Positions 46,131 to 54,003 of a DNA stretch of 64,000 nt are shown piece after piece; the stretch's first letter is position 1, and each line of letters opens with the position of its first letter. The stretch spans positions 186,001-250,000 of the forward strand of contig CAVZYN010000018.1 of NCBI GenBank assembly GCA_963779515.1, written 5' to 3'. The notes under the pieces are model-generated. The model worked only from the letters and a program-made list of their open reading frames with translations. It was not told the origin of the DNA and did no database searches. A program made the translations under genes and the position numbers. The stretch comes from CAVZYN01 sp963779515. GTDB lineage: Bacteria; Pseudomonadota; Alphaproteobacteria; Rhizobiales; Hyphomicrobiaceae.

Positions 46131-46724
46131 TTACTCGGTCGTCGCTGTTGCGGCGCGGAAGGCCTGGTTCTCGGGCGAGCCGCCGAACATACAAGCCAGC
46201 AGGCGTGCAACCATCTCCAGCGCGAGCACGATTGCGCCGAGCGCAAGCGGCGCTTGCGGAATCCACAACGGCGTAAAGCTGTCCTGCGACGCTTGGTTGC
46301 TCAGAAACGAGCGGATCGCGAACGCGGTGAACGTCCATGCCATCAACCCGGTGACGATCGTGCCAACGAGCGCGGACAGCAATTCATATTGTCGCGCCAG
46401 ACGCGCCTTGCCGCCCTTCAGCAGCAATTCGACACGCACGTGCATTCCGGCGCGCAAGGTCAAACCAGAACCGAGCATGAAAGCAGCGCCCATCAGATAG
46501 GCGCTGTATTCCCATGCTACGGGGATGTCCTTCGGCAGACCCTTGAACAGCCGGTTGAGAATGCCGAGCCCAACCTCGGCCAGCACCAGCAGCGTGAGCG
46601 CAAACAGACACGCGGCCGCGAGATAGGTCGCAGCCAGCGCGATCGTGTCGGCGAAACGTTGAAACGCATCGACGGCCCGGGGCACAGGAATAGGCGTGGT
46701 CACCGGGCCGTTCGACGTCGTCAT
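46131..46724 (-). CDS. dctQ: TRAP transporter small permease DctQ
   Basis: A 197-residue protein with four hydrophobic segments (LAATYLAAACLFALTLLVLAEV, YSAYLMGAAFMLGSGLTLR, LLSALVGTIVTGLMAWTFTA, LALGAIVLALEMVARLLAC; approximate). The conserved WEYSAYLMG box is present. It is the accessory membrane subunit of the DctPQM importer and is spaced 6 bp from dctP and 3 bp from dctM, consistent with one transcript. Confidence 0.9.
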   Translation of the reverse strand: MTTSNGPVTTPIPVPRAVDAFQRFADTIALAATYLAAACLFALTLLVLAEVGLGILNRLFKGLPKDIPVAWEYSAYLMGAAFMLGSGLTLRAGMHVRVELLLKGGKARLARQYELLSALVGTIVTGLMAWTFTAFAIRSFLSNQASQDSFTPLWIPQAPLALGAIVLALEMVARLLACMFGGSPENQAFRAATATTE

Positions 46725-46730
46725 GTGCGA

Positions 46731-47732
46731 TCAACCCCGGCCGACCGATTTAAGATAGGCGTCGACGATCGGCTTCGCCGCCGGCACGCGCTGCAGGAAC
46801 GCGTCATGCAGCGGGGCGTTGAGCTTGCGGATCTCGGCCACCATCGCAGCCGGCATGTTGATGACTTCCATGCCCTGCGCCTGCAGCTTGGTGACCGCCG
46901 CCTTGTCGGCATCGGCCGACACCTGCCAGAACTCAGGCTCCAACTTCTTGCCCGCATCCGTCAACGCGGCCTGCTGTGCCGGGGCGAGCTTCTTCCAGGC
47001 ATCGAGGTTGATGTTCACAAGGTTGCACGACCAGGTGTGGTTGGTCGGATAGATGTACTTGAGGAACTCCCAGAACTTGCCGTCGATGCCCGAAGTCGCG
47101 GACGTGGCAACGCCGTCGACGCGGCCCGAGGCCAGCGCAGGGATCAGTTCGCCCCACGGGATGATCACGCCGGCCATGCCGGTCGCGTTGCAGATGTCGA
47201 CTGTGTTCTTGTCGGCGCCTCGGATCTTTACGCCCTTGAGGCCGTCGGCCTTGTCTGCCTTGACCTTGAGGAACATGTACTGGAGCGGCGAGGGCACCAT
47301 ATACAGGATTTTTTGATTGTACTTCTCGGCGATCTTGTCGAATTCCGGCCGCAGCACCGCATGCAGCTTGCGCAATTCGTCCGGCGAGCCGACCAGGAAC
47401 GGAATGCCTTCCGCGCCGAGCAGCGGCTCGTCGCCGACCTGCTGGCTGGCGAGCACATCCGCCATCGGCACCAAGCCGTCACGCACGGCGCGCAGTTGCT
47501 CGGGCCCCTTGAAGCCGAGCGAACCGCCGGGGCGCACATTGATTTCGAGCGCGCCATTGGTCGCGGTCTTCACCGCGGCAGAGAACTTCTTGGCGTTCTC
47601 GACCATGAAATTGCCGTCGGGCAGGATCGACGACAGGTTCAGCGCGGTCGGCGCCTGCGCATGGGCCGCGAACGGTGTTGCGGCGAGTGACACGGCCGTG
47701 GCCGTGAGGAAGGTGCGACGATCGAGGGTCAT
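46731..47732 (-). CDS. dctP: TRAP transporter substrate-binding protein DctP
   Basis: A 333-residue periplasmic receptor. The leader MTLDRRTFLTATAVSLAAT ends in an AHA site; its RRTFL suggests Tat export. The TRAP ligand-binding arginine region lies in VDGVATSATSGI and KVKADKADGLKGVKIR. The ATG at 47732 was chosen because AGGAGG lies about 7 bases before it; a longer open frame upstream lacks protein-like composition. It follows the SDR gene by 31 bp in the same direction. The ligand is an organic acid, identity unknown. Confidence 0.9.
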   Translation of the reverse strand: MTLDRRTFLTATAVSLAATPFAAHAQAPTALNLSSILPDGNFMVENAKKFSAAVKTATNGALEINVRPGGSLGFKGPEQLRAVRDGLVPMADVLASQQVGDEPLLGAEGIPFLVGSPDELRKLHAVLRPEFDKIAEKYNQKILYMVPSPLQYMFLKVKADKADGLKGVKIRGADKNTVDICNATGMAGVIIPWGELIPALASGRVDGVATSATSGIDGKFWEFLKYIYPTNHTWSCNLVNINLDAWKKLAPAQQAALTDAGKKLEPEFWQVSADADKAAVTKLQAQGMEVINMPAAMVAEIRKLNAPLHDAFLQRVPAAKPIVDAYLKSVGRG

Positions 47733-47763
47733 GGTGGTTTCCTCCTGGTAGCTTGTTTGAGAT

Positions 47764-48525
47764 TTATGACTTGGCGGCAACTTCCGGACGAGCGGTCTGC
47801 AGCCCGCCCATGACTTGCAGTGTCGGCGTGATCTCCATGTGGCCGATGTTGACGGCGATGGGCGCCGCGATGGCGAAGGCGATGGCATCAGCGACGTCCT
47901 TCGCCTCGGGCAACTCGAAGCCTCGAATGAAGCGCTCATAGGTCTCGGGACTATCACCATGCACGTGCGCAAAAATGTCGGTCGCGACCCGGCCGGGACA
48001 GATTTCGGTCACACGCACACGCTTGCCGAAGCAGTCGACGCGCAACTGGTTCGACAGCATGCTCACAGCAGCCTTGGTCGCGTGGTAGGTCGAGTTGCCA
48101 CCGAAGTTATAGGCTCCCGCAATGGAGCTGATGTTGACGACGTGACCGCGGTCGCGTGCGACCATCCCCGGCACGATCAGACGGCAGAGATGCAGCACCG
48201 CGCGCAGGTTCACATCGACGAGCAGGTCGATGTCGCCCGGCTCGGCTTTCAAGAACGACCGTGGTTTGTCGACGCCGGCGTTGTTGACCAGGATGTCAAA
48301 GGGGATTTTGTTCGCGAGCGCGGTGATGCCCGCAAGGTCGGTGACGTCGATGGCGTGTGCAACGCACCCCGTGCGCTTAGCCAGCGCGTCGAGCGCGGTC
48401 TTGCCGCGCGCGAGCGCATGAACCTCGAGGCCTTCCCGGCAGAACCGCTCAACGACAGCCGCGCCGATGCCGGAAGAAGCGCCGGTCACGAGTGCGGTTT
48501 TGTAGTCGGCAAAGGGCATGGTCAC
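47764..48525 (-). CDS. Short-chain dehydrogenase (YdfG-like SDR)
   Basis: A 253-residue SDR with TGASSGIG, VNNAG (LVNNAGVDKP), catalytic NISSIAG and YHATKAA. The region after the active site (RVTEICPGRVATDIFAHV) resembles 3-hydroxy acid dehydrogenases of the YdfG type that oxidise L-serine or 3-hydroxybutyrate analogues. It is the first gene of a transcript with dctPQM, with its own LysR-type promoter at 48546-48608. It may act on the imported acid. A second ATG six bases later is possible. Confidence 0.87.
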   Translation of the reverse strand: MTMPFADYKTALVTGASSGIGAAVVERFCREGLEVHALARGKTALDALAKRTGCVAHAIDVTDLAGITALANKIPFDILVNNAGVDKPRSFLKAEPGDIDLLVDVNLRAVLHLCRLIVPGMVARDRGHVVNISSIAGAYNFGGNSTYHATKAAVSMLSNQLRVDCFGKRVRVTEICPGRVATDIFAHVHGDSPETYERFIRGFELPEAKDVADAIAFAIAAPIAVNIGHMEITPTLQVMGGLQTARPEVAAKS

Positions 48526-48545
48526 CCCGGAGAAGTTTCCCGAAC

Positions 48546-48608
48546 GCTATCGGCGGCCCTGCCTGCATGCCAAGACGGAAAGGCTTTGGAGCGATAAGGC
48601 AGGCTTAT
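48546..48608 (-). promoter_or_regulatory. LysR-controlled promoter of the SDR-dctPQM operon
   Basis: Read leftward: the dyad ATAAG-N5-CTTAT (48594-48608), 20 bp, a TTGGCA -35 box (48568-48573), 16 bp, then GATAGC (48546-48551). The same elements with identical spacing occur at 51952-52014. Transcription would start near 48540, about 15 bp above the SDR start codon. Confidence 0.75.
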
Positions 48609-48620
48609 GTATAGTCGCTG

Positions 48621-49394
48621 TCATCGCGCATGTCTCGACAGCGGTACGATGCGCGCGCCGGTGGCTTCGACTTCGCGGCGAATGGCTTTGGCGAGATCGA
48701 CAGCGCCGGCCGTATCGCCGTGAAGCAGAATGCTCTCGGCGTTCGTCGCAAGGCGCTTGCCGCTGTGCGTGACTACAATGCCCTCGGTCAGCAGGCGGCG
48801 CACGCGCGCCAGCACCTCGGTCTGCTCGTGGATCACTGAGCCTGCGACCTTGCGTGGCACCAGCAGCCCGTCATCGTCGTAAGCGCGATCGGCGAGAAAG
48901 GTGATGACAGCACGAAGCCCGGCGGCTTGCGCCGCGCCTTCCGCTGCGCGGCTGGACGACGTGGCGATCGCGAGCCCCGCATCGAAGGCTGCGACGGCGG
49001 CAACCAGCGGCATCGCCAGCACTGCGTCGGCCGCGACCATGTTGCCGAGCGCGCCATGGAAACTCATGTGCGTCATCCGCTGCCCCGCTGCGCGCGCGAT
49101 GCCAGCAAGGGCGCCGAGCTGGTACGTCACCATGGCCGCGAGTTCACCGGCGTCGATCTGCATCACGCGACGGCCGAACCCTTGCCGATCCGGAAAGCCG
49201 ACATGGGCGCCGATGTCGACGCCGCGCCTCGCCGCTTGCTGCACGGTCCGAGTCATGATCAACGGGTCGCCCGCGTGAAATCCGCACGCGATGTTCGCCG
49301 AACTGACGAGGCCGAGCAGCGCGTCGTCGTCCCCAATCGTCCAGGGGCCGAAGCCTTCGGCGAGATCCGCATTGAGATCGATGAGCCGGGTCAT
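48621..49394 (-). CDS. pxpA: LamB/YcsF-family protein, 5-oxoprolinase subunit A-like
   Basis: A 257-residue protein with the family signature DLNADLAEGFG at the N-terminus, NIACGFHAGDP, IGAHVGFPDRQGFGRR and HSGKRL. In PxpA this subunit works with PxpBC to open 5-oxoproline with ATP. The usual KPHGALYN box reads SFHGALGN here, a change also possible in relatives with other substrates, so the exact reaction is not certain. It is the last of five genes joined by 4-bp overlaps. Confidence 0.87.
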   Translation of the reverse strand: MTRLIDLNADLAEGFGPWTIGDDDALLGLVSSANIACGFHAGDPLIMTRTVQQAARRGVDIGAHVGFPDRQGFGRRVMQIDAGELAAMVTYQLGALAGIARAAGQRMTHMSFHGALGNMVAADAVLAMPLVAAVAAFDAGLAIATSSSRAAEGAAQAAGLRAVITFLADRAYDDDGLLVPRKVAGSVIHEQTEVLARVRRLLTEGIVVTHSGKRLATNAESILLHGDTAGAVDLAKAIRREVEATGARIVPLSRHAR

Positions 49395-49813
49395 GCTGCA
49401 GCCTCGCTCACCTGAAGTTCGATCAGTGGCGCACCATATTCGACCGGCGCGCCATCTTCAGCCCAATAGCCTTCGATCCTGCCGGCGCGGGTCGCATGGA
49501 CCGGCAGCAACAACACGCCAACGCGCAGAAGACCGACCACCTGCCCTGGCCGGACCTCGGCGTCGGCCTCGACCAGCGGCCCCGGACGCAATGGATGGCC
49601 GTGCAGGAATATGCCAGGTGTATCCGAGCGGATCGCTTCTGTGCAGCGCGCTGGCGCTTCGGTTTCGCCGACAGCATGCTCGCTGATGTTGATCAGCCCG
49701 CCATCACGCTCGAGACGCAGCGTGCCGCCGGGCTCACGCAGCTCCAGCGTGCAAATGTCCGTTGCCGCGAGCCACGTAGCCAAACGCTCGATATCGGCTG
49801 GCGACAGCATCAC
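49391..49813 (-). CDS. Biotin-carrier-like protein without any lysine
   Basis: A 140-residue protein. Its C-terminal half has the fold pattern of a biotinyl domain (FLHGHPLRPGPLVEADAEVRPGQVVGLL, GRIEGYWAEDGAPVEYGAPLIEL; read in pieces). Where biotinyl domains have EAMKM it reads VLLLPVHATRAG, and the whole protein contains no lysine at all, so it cannot be biotinylated. It is fused by 4-bp overlaps between pxpA and pxpC. It may be a structural partner of the PxpBC subunits or a catalytically reduced paralogue of the carrier at 51464. No matching described protein comes to mind. Confidence 0.75.
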   Translation of the reverse strand: MMLSPADIERLATWLAATDICTLELREPGGTLRLERDGGLINISEHAVGETEAPARCTEAIRSDTPGIFLHGHPLRPGPLVEADAEVRPGQVVGLLRVGVLLLPVHATRAGRIEGYWAEDGAPVEYGAPLIELQVSEAAA

Positions 49814-50799
49814 GCGGCCGCCCCCCTGGTTCGGCGCATGGCGACGGCGCGCTCAATCCCGCGCAGCCACTCGTCCACCTCGTCAGATGCGGCGACCGCC
49901 GCATCCCACGTCGTCTCGACAAACCGTACCGCACTGCCGATCGGTGCCTGCCCGAGCCGCCACAGGTCGGCGTCGATGACCGTCGCGATTTTCGGATAGC
50001 CGCCGGAAGGCTGCGCATCACGCATCTGCACGATCGGCTGGCCGCCGTGCGGAACCTGGATCACGCCTGGTACGATCCCATGCGAGCGCAGCTCCACTGC
50101 CGACGACCGTGTCAGCGACGGCCCCGCGAAGCGATAGCCGTAGCGGTCCGCCTGCGGTGTGATCTTCCACCCACTCGACCAGAAGGTCGCGCGCGACTGC
50201 GCCGTGAATTGCTCGATCTCGGATGCGGGCAATGCGCGGATGGCGATGGCGCCGTCGATCTCGCGCGGCATTGCCACTGCATGCGGCACGATGCCGACGT
50301 CGACGCCGCATGGCGCGCGCAGCCCGGCCCGCACCGGCAGTCGGTCGCCTTGGCGCAGGGCGCGTCCCTCGAAGCCACCGAACGCGCCACGCAACTGCGT
50401 GCTTCGCGAACCGAGCACCAACGGTACATCGATGCCACCCTCGACGCAGAGATAGGCGCGGCTGGCGCGCCAGGGACCGCGCAGGGGCACGCCAAGGTGC
50501 AGCACCTGTCCGGCCGCGGCCTGATGCACCCACCATGGCAGAATGGGCGCGCCATCGAGCCGCGCGGCGCAATCCGCCCCCGTCACGGCGAACCGCCGTG
50601 GCTCCCCGAAACGCGCCTGAAATGGAAACACTTGCACCTCGACGCCGGCACACTCCCGCGCATTGCCGAGCAGGATATTGCCCGCCGCCAGCGCCAGTGG
50701 GTCCATCGCGCCCGACCAGCCGACACCCCACTTGAACGCGCCGCGTCGTCCGAGATCCTGCACGGTCGCCAATGCTGTCGCTGACAGAACCTCGATCAT
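49810..50799 (-). CDS. pxpC: PxpC/KipA-family biotin-dependent carboxylase-like subunit
   Basis: A 329-residue protein starting MIEVLSATALATVQDLGRRG, with GWSGAMDPLALAAGNILLGN, FAVTGADCAARLDG, YLCVEGGIDVP and VIQVPHGGQPIVQMRDAQPSGGYP, the hallmarks of the allophanate-hydrolase subunit 2/KipA family. With PxpB it forms the kinase/hydrolase part of 5-oxoprolinase-like complexes. The gene overlaps pxpB and the carrier-like gene by 4 bp each. Confidence 0.9.
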   Translation of the reverse strand: MIEVLSATALATVQDLGRRGAFKWGVGWSGAMDPLALAAGNILLGNARECAGVEVQVFPFQARFGEPRRFAVTGADCAARLDGAPILPWWVHQAAAGQVLHLGVPLRGPWRASRAYLCVEGGIDVPLVLGSRSTQLRGAFGGFEGRALRQGDRLPVRAGLRAPCGVDVGIVPHAVAMPREIDGAIAIRALPASEIEQFTAQSRATFWSSGWKITPQADRYGYRFAGPSLTRSSAVELRSHGIVPGVIQVPHGGQPIVQMRDAQPSGGYPKIATVIDADLWRLGQAPIGSAVRFVETTWDAAVAASDEVDEWLRGIERAVAMRRTRGAAA

Positions 50800-51467
50800 C
50801 GGATCACCTTGGCGATCCGGAAGCGGATGCTATCGCCCGGCCGCAGCAACGCCGGCGGCGCCGCCGATACGTTAAAAAAGGTCATGTCGGTGCGTCCGAT
50901 GGTGTTCCATCCGCTCGGGCCCTTCGACGCCGACACGCCGGTTTGCGCGCCACCGATCGAAACCGAGCCACCCGGAATGCTCAACACCGGAACTTTCCGT
51001 CGGGGCGCGGCGATGCGTCCGTCCATGCCGCCGAGATAGCAATAGCCGGGATGGCTGCCGAGGGCGAACACTGGATAGACCGGTGCGGTGTGGATCTCCA
51101 CAATGGCCTCGATCGCGAGTCCCGTATGCGCCACCACATCGGCCATGTGCGGACCGTCGTCGCCACCGTAGGTCACCGGGAGATCGATGATGCGGCCCGC
51201 CAGCGGCATCGGCGTCACGTCCCGCCATGCCTGCGACAGTCGGCTCTCCAATGCCGCGATGGATTTGGGCGGGCGCCTGAACGACAGCAGCAGGTTGTTC
51301 AGACCGGGCGCCGTTTCGTCGATCTCGGTCCACTTTTCTGCTTCCTCCGCCAGCGCCCAGATCCGTTGCTGGGTCTCGAGCGTCGTCTCTCCCGGCGCCT
51401 CGAACAGGAGCGCGCTGGTGCCGAGAACGGACATGCGCGGCGCATCGTTCATGCGACCCCGGTTCAT
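50796..51467 (-). CDS. pxpB: PxpB/KipI-family subunit (allophanate hydrolase subunit 1)
   Basis: A 223-residue protein with VLGTSALLFEAPG, the LLSF strand, LPVTYGGDDGPHMADVVAHTGL, HTAPVYPVFALGSHPGYCYLGGMD, and GGSVSIGGAQTGVSASKGPSGWNTIGRT (read in pieces), all typical of KipI. In 5-oxoprolinase this subunit pairs with PxpC and activates the lactam. It overlaps accB and pxpC by 4 bp. Confidence 0.9.
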   Translation of the reverse strand: MNRGRMNDAPRMSVLGTSALLFEAPGETTLETQQRIWALAEEAEKWTEIDETAPGLNNLLLSFRRPPKSIAALESRLSQAWRDVTPMPLAGRIIDLPVTYGGDDGPHMADVVAHTGLAIEAIVEIHTAPVYPVFALGSHPGYCYLGGMDGRIAAPRRKVPVLSIPGGSVSIGGAQTGVSASKGPSGWNTIGRTDMTFFNVSAAPPALLRPGDSIRFRIAKVIR

Positions 51468-51916
51468 GCAGCTTGGCGCAACAGGCGCAGCAGGGGTTGT
51501 CCCGCGTCGATCTCGCGGCCGGAGGTCACCATGATCGCCTCGACCACGCCATCCGCGTCGGCCCTGACCTCGTTGAACACTTTCATGGCCTCGATGACGC
51601 AGACAGGCGTACCGGCCTTGATGGCTTGGCCGACTGTGACAAAGGGCGGCTTACCGGGGGCGGGCTGCAAGTAGACGATGCCTGAGAGCGGCGCTGCCAC
51701 CTCCACCGACGCAGAGGCGACCGCCTCGACTGTTGCCGCGCGCGCCGGGACGAACGTCTTCGATATCGGTGTGGACGGCGACGCGGGAATAGGTGGCCGC
51801 GCCGGCTTCCCGGCCCGCGACAGTCGCAGTGTCCAGGTGTCCTCGACCAACTCGAGTTCGGTGAGATCGGACGCCGCCATGGCGTCGATCAACTGCTTGA
51901 TCTTGTCGAGATCCAT
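51464..51916 (-). CDS. Biotin carboxyl carrier protein (AccB-like)
   Basis: A 150-residue carrier. The N-terminal helix DLDKIKQLIDAMAASDLTELEL is as in AccB. A Pro/Ala-rich linker leads to the biotinyl domain, with EAMKV around Lys112 as the biotin site. It begins the five-gene coupled unit with pxpB, pxpC, the lysine-free paralogue and pxpA. No biotin carboxylase gene (accC) lies in the unit, so it would need to be charged by a carboxylase encoded elsewhere. Confidence 0.9.
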   Translation of the reverse strand: MDLDKIKQLIDAMAASDLTELELVEDTWTLRLSRAGKPARPPIPASPSTPISKTFVPARAATVEAVASASVEVAAPLSGIVYLQPAPGKPPFVTVGQAIKAGTPVCVIEAMKVFNEVRADADGVVEAIMVTSGREIDAGQPLLRLLRQAA

Positions 51917-51951
51917 GCGCCGATGTTCCGCCTCAGGTCTTCTGGCGAAAC

Positions 51952-52014
51952 GCTATCGGTGGCAATGCGGTCCTGCCAAGAGTGAATAACTCTGCCCCGA
52001 TAAGGGCGGCTTAT
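51952..52014 (-). promoter_or_regulatory. LysR-controlled promoter of the accB-pxp operon
   Basis: Read leftward: the dyad ATAAG-N5-CTTAT (52000-52014), 20 bp, TTGGCA (51974-51979), 16 bp, GATAGC (51952-51957). All spacings equal those at 48546-48608, and bases outside the boxes are partly conserved too. The dyad overlaps the end of the LysR gene. Transcription would start near 51945, ahead of the accB start at 51916. Confidence 0.78.
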
Positions 52015-52946
52015 GGCCTTCGCGCTCGCTTCTGTGGGGCGAGCAACGATCCTGGCAGCGCGATTGCCAGATCCATCAGGATCTCCTTGACCGCCTGCGC
52101 CGGCTCTGACAGCGGCAGGTGATCCGACTGGCAAAGGGCGAGCGGTGCCTCGATGATCGGGTCAACGATGGCGGCGAGCCATGCCTCACATGATGTCGTG
52201 ATTTTTTTCGCCATTGAGCCTGGCAAGACGGTTGCGCCCAGGCCATTGGCGATAACGGCCATCAGCGTCCCAGCAGACTCGATCTCCGCGATCACACGTG
52301 GTGCGAGCCCGGCACCGGCGAAAGCTTCATCGACCAGTTTGCGCACCACATTGTAAGGGCGCGCGAGGACAAGATCCATGTCCGCGAGGTCCCGCAGTGT
52401 GATCTGCCGGCCTGGCCCTTCGCCATGCCGCGCGCCGACCGCGAACAACCGCTCGGCCAGCAGTGGCAGGAACGTGAGGCCATGGACTGTGGCGCGACCC
52501 CGATACAGCACGGCCATGTCCATGCGCCCGTTCATGATCATTTCCGACAGTGCACTCCCATAGCTTTCATTGAGGTAGAGCACGATGCCGGGGTGACGCG
52601 CCCGCACAGCCTGCAGAAGTGGCAAGGCGAGCGCCTCGGCCGCCGTCCCCGGTGCGAGGCCGACCGAGACCGGCCCCGTCAGCCCTTGGCTTGCTGCGAC
52701 CATGTCGACTTGCGCCTGATCACATTGCCGCAGGATCAGTTGTGCATGGCGATACAGAACGCGGCCGGCCTCGGTCGGCGTAACGCCGCGCTTGGTCCTC
52801 ACAAGCAATTGCTGGCGCACCTCGCCTTCAAGCGTCGCGATCTGCTGGCTGAGAGCGGGTTGCGCGACATTGAGAATGTCGGCGGCCTGGGTCAGGCTGC
52901 CAATGTCGACGATCTTGACGAAGTAGCGCAGCCGCCGAAGGTTCAT
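52011..52946 (-). CDS. LysR-type regulator of the pxp locus
   Basis: A 311-residue LTTR: MNLRRLRYFVKIVDIGSLTQAADILNVAQPALSQQIATLE (read in pieces) is the winged helix, followed by an effector domain (PVSVGLAPGTAAEAL) resembling NAC/CatR-type regulators of organic acid catabolism. It is encoded upstream of the accB-pxp operon in the same direction and divergent from the RraA-like gene. Three matching dyads in the locus make it their probable regulator. Confidence 0.9.
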   Translation of the reverse strand: MNLRRLRYFVKIVDIGSLTQAADILNVAQPALSQQIATLEGEVRQQLLVRTKRGVTPTEAGRVLYRHAQLILRQCDQAQVDMVAASQGLTGPVSVGLAPGTAAEALALPLLQAVRARHPGIVLYLNESYGSALSEMIMNGRMDMAVLYRGRATVHGLTFLPLLAERLFAVGARHGEGPGRQITLRDLADMDLVLARPYNVVRKLVDEAFAGAGLAPRVIAEIESAGTLMAVIANGLGATVLPGSMAKKITTSCEAWLAAIVDPIIEAPLALCQSDHLPLSEPAQAVKEILMDLAIALPGSLLAPQKRARRP

Positions 52947-52958
52947 GAGCCATCATCC

Positions 52959-53021
52959 ATAAGAGATGCCTATAAAGGCAGACGGAACTCGTCTTGGCTA
53001 CAAGGGGGCCTCGGGACCTAC
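52959..53021 (+). promoter_or_regulatory. Third LysR-type dyad, promoter of the RraA-like gene
   Basis: ATAAG-N5-CCTAT at 52959-52973 differs from the two other sites by one base. TTGGCT follows after exactly 20 bp (52994-52999), as in those promoters; the -10 position 16 bp further (ACCTAC) is weak. The dyad also lies 13 bp above the lysR start and may serve autoregulation. Confidence 0.6.
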
Positions 53022-53156
53022 CGTCCGAACTGCAACAGAATCTCATCCGGGGCTACGCGTGTCACCATCCCGCTCGACACGCTGCGCGAAGGCGCGGTCG
53101 CATTGCGACGGCTATTGCAGACCTCCGATAGTCCATAGAACGAACGGATCACTGAC

Positions 53157-53819
53157 ATGTCCACCGGTATCGAGAAGACCCCATCGGCTCCACAGGCGAA
53201 GGCGTCGGTTATCGCGAAATTGCGTGACATTCCCGTAGCGCTGCTCTCTGATCAGCTGCACCGCAGTTGTGGCAGCGTCGGCCTGACGCCGTATCACAAG
53301 CCCGCGCCCATGGCCGGCACCGCTGTGACCGTGCGCACGCGCGGCGGCGACAATCTCGCGATCCTGCGCGCGTTCGAGTACTGCCGGCCCGGCGACGTCA
53401 TGGTCATCGATGCCGGCGGCGACGTCACCAACGCGGTCGTCGGCGGCATCCTGTCGTTCTATGCCGCGACCATCGGCACCGCTGGCATGGTGATCGACGG
53501 CGCCATCCGCGACGTCGCCGAGATCAGGGAGCGCACCTATCCCCTCTATGCGCGGGGCGTAAACCATCGGGGGCCCTACAAGGACGGTCCAGGTGCCATC
53601 AATGTACCGGTCACGGTCGGCGGCATGGTGGTCAATCCCGGCGACATCGTCGTCGGCGACCAGGATGGCCTAGTGACCTTCGCCCCCGGCGTCGCCGATG
53701 CGGTGATCGAGAAGGCGCTCGCTCAACTCGCCAAGGAAGAAGCGACCATGACGGCCATGCGCGAGGGCAAGTGGGACCGCTCATTCATCGACGCCCTCGA
53801 AGCGCGCTGCACGAATTGA
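53157..53819 (+). CDS. RraA-like aldolase/decarboxylase
   Basis: A 220-residue protein of the RraA/HMG-aldolase fold: PVALLSDQLHRSCG, GTAVTVRTRGGDN, VMVIDAGGDVTNAVVGG, the active-site MVIDGAIRDVAEI (Arg-Asp) and the loop GDIVVGDQDGLVTF. Family enzymes cleave 4-hydroxy-4-methyl-2-oxoglutarate-type acids or decarboxylate oxaloacetate. Divergent placement from the LysR gene and a matching dyad tie it to the pxp/TRAP locus. Downstream, 53820-54003 holds no gene. Confidence 0.87.
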   Translation: MSTGIEKTPSAPQAKASVIAKLRDIPVALLSDQLHRSCGSVGLTPYHKPAPMAGTAVTVRTRGGDNLAILRAFEYCRPGDVMVIDAGGDVTNAVVGGILSFYAATIGTAGMVIDGAIRDVAEIRERTYPLYARGVNHRGPYKDGPGAINVPVTVGGMVVNPGDIVVGDQDGLVTFAPGVADAVIEKALAQLAKEEATMTAMREGKWDRSFIDALEARCTN

Positions 53820-54003
53820 TATGACTGGCCTTATTCATTTGTAGAAGACTGTTGCCGTTGCGCCGGCATCAGCTCGGCGCTTCGTGCCAAAGGAGTAGAT
53901 CTCGGCGGGCGATAACTCGCGCTCGCGCGGGATCTCATTCTTGATCGGGCGCTTCAACATCGGTCCGGCAAGGCCGGGTCTGATGTCCAGCGCGCCGCAA
54001 GCG

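Noticed and set aside
46023..47690. 555-codon plus-strand frame opposite the TRAP genes
   Set aside because: Antisense to dctQ and dctP, very rich in Arg/Gln/His, no recognisable domain.
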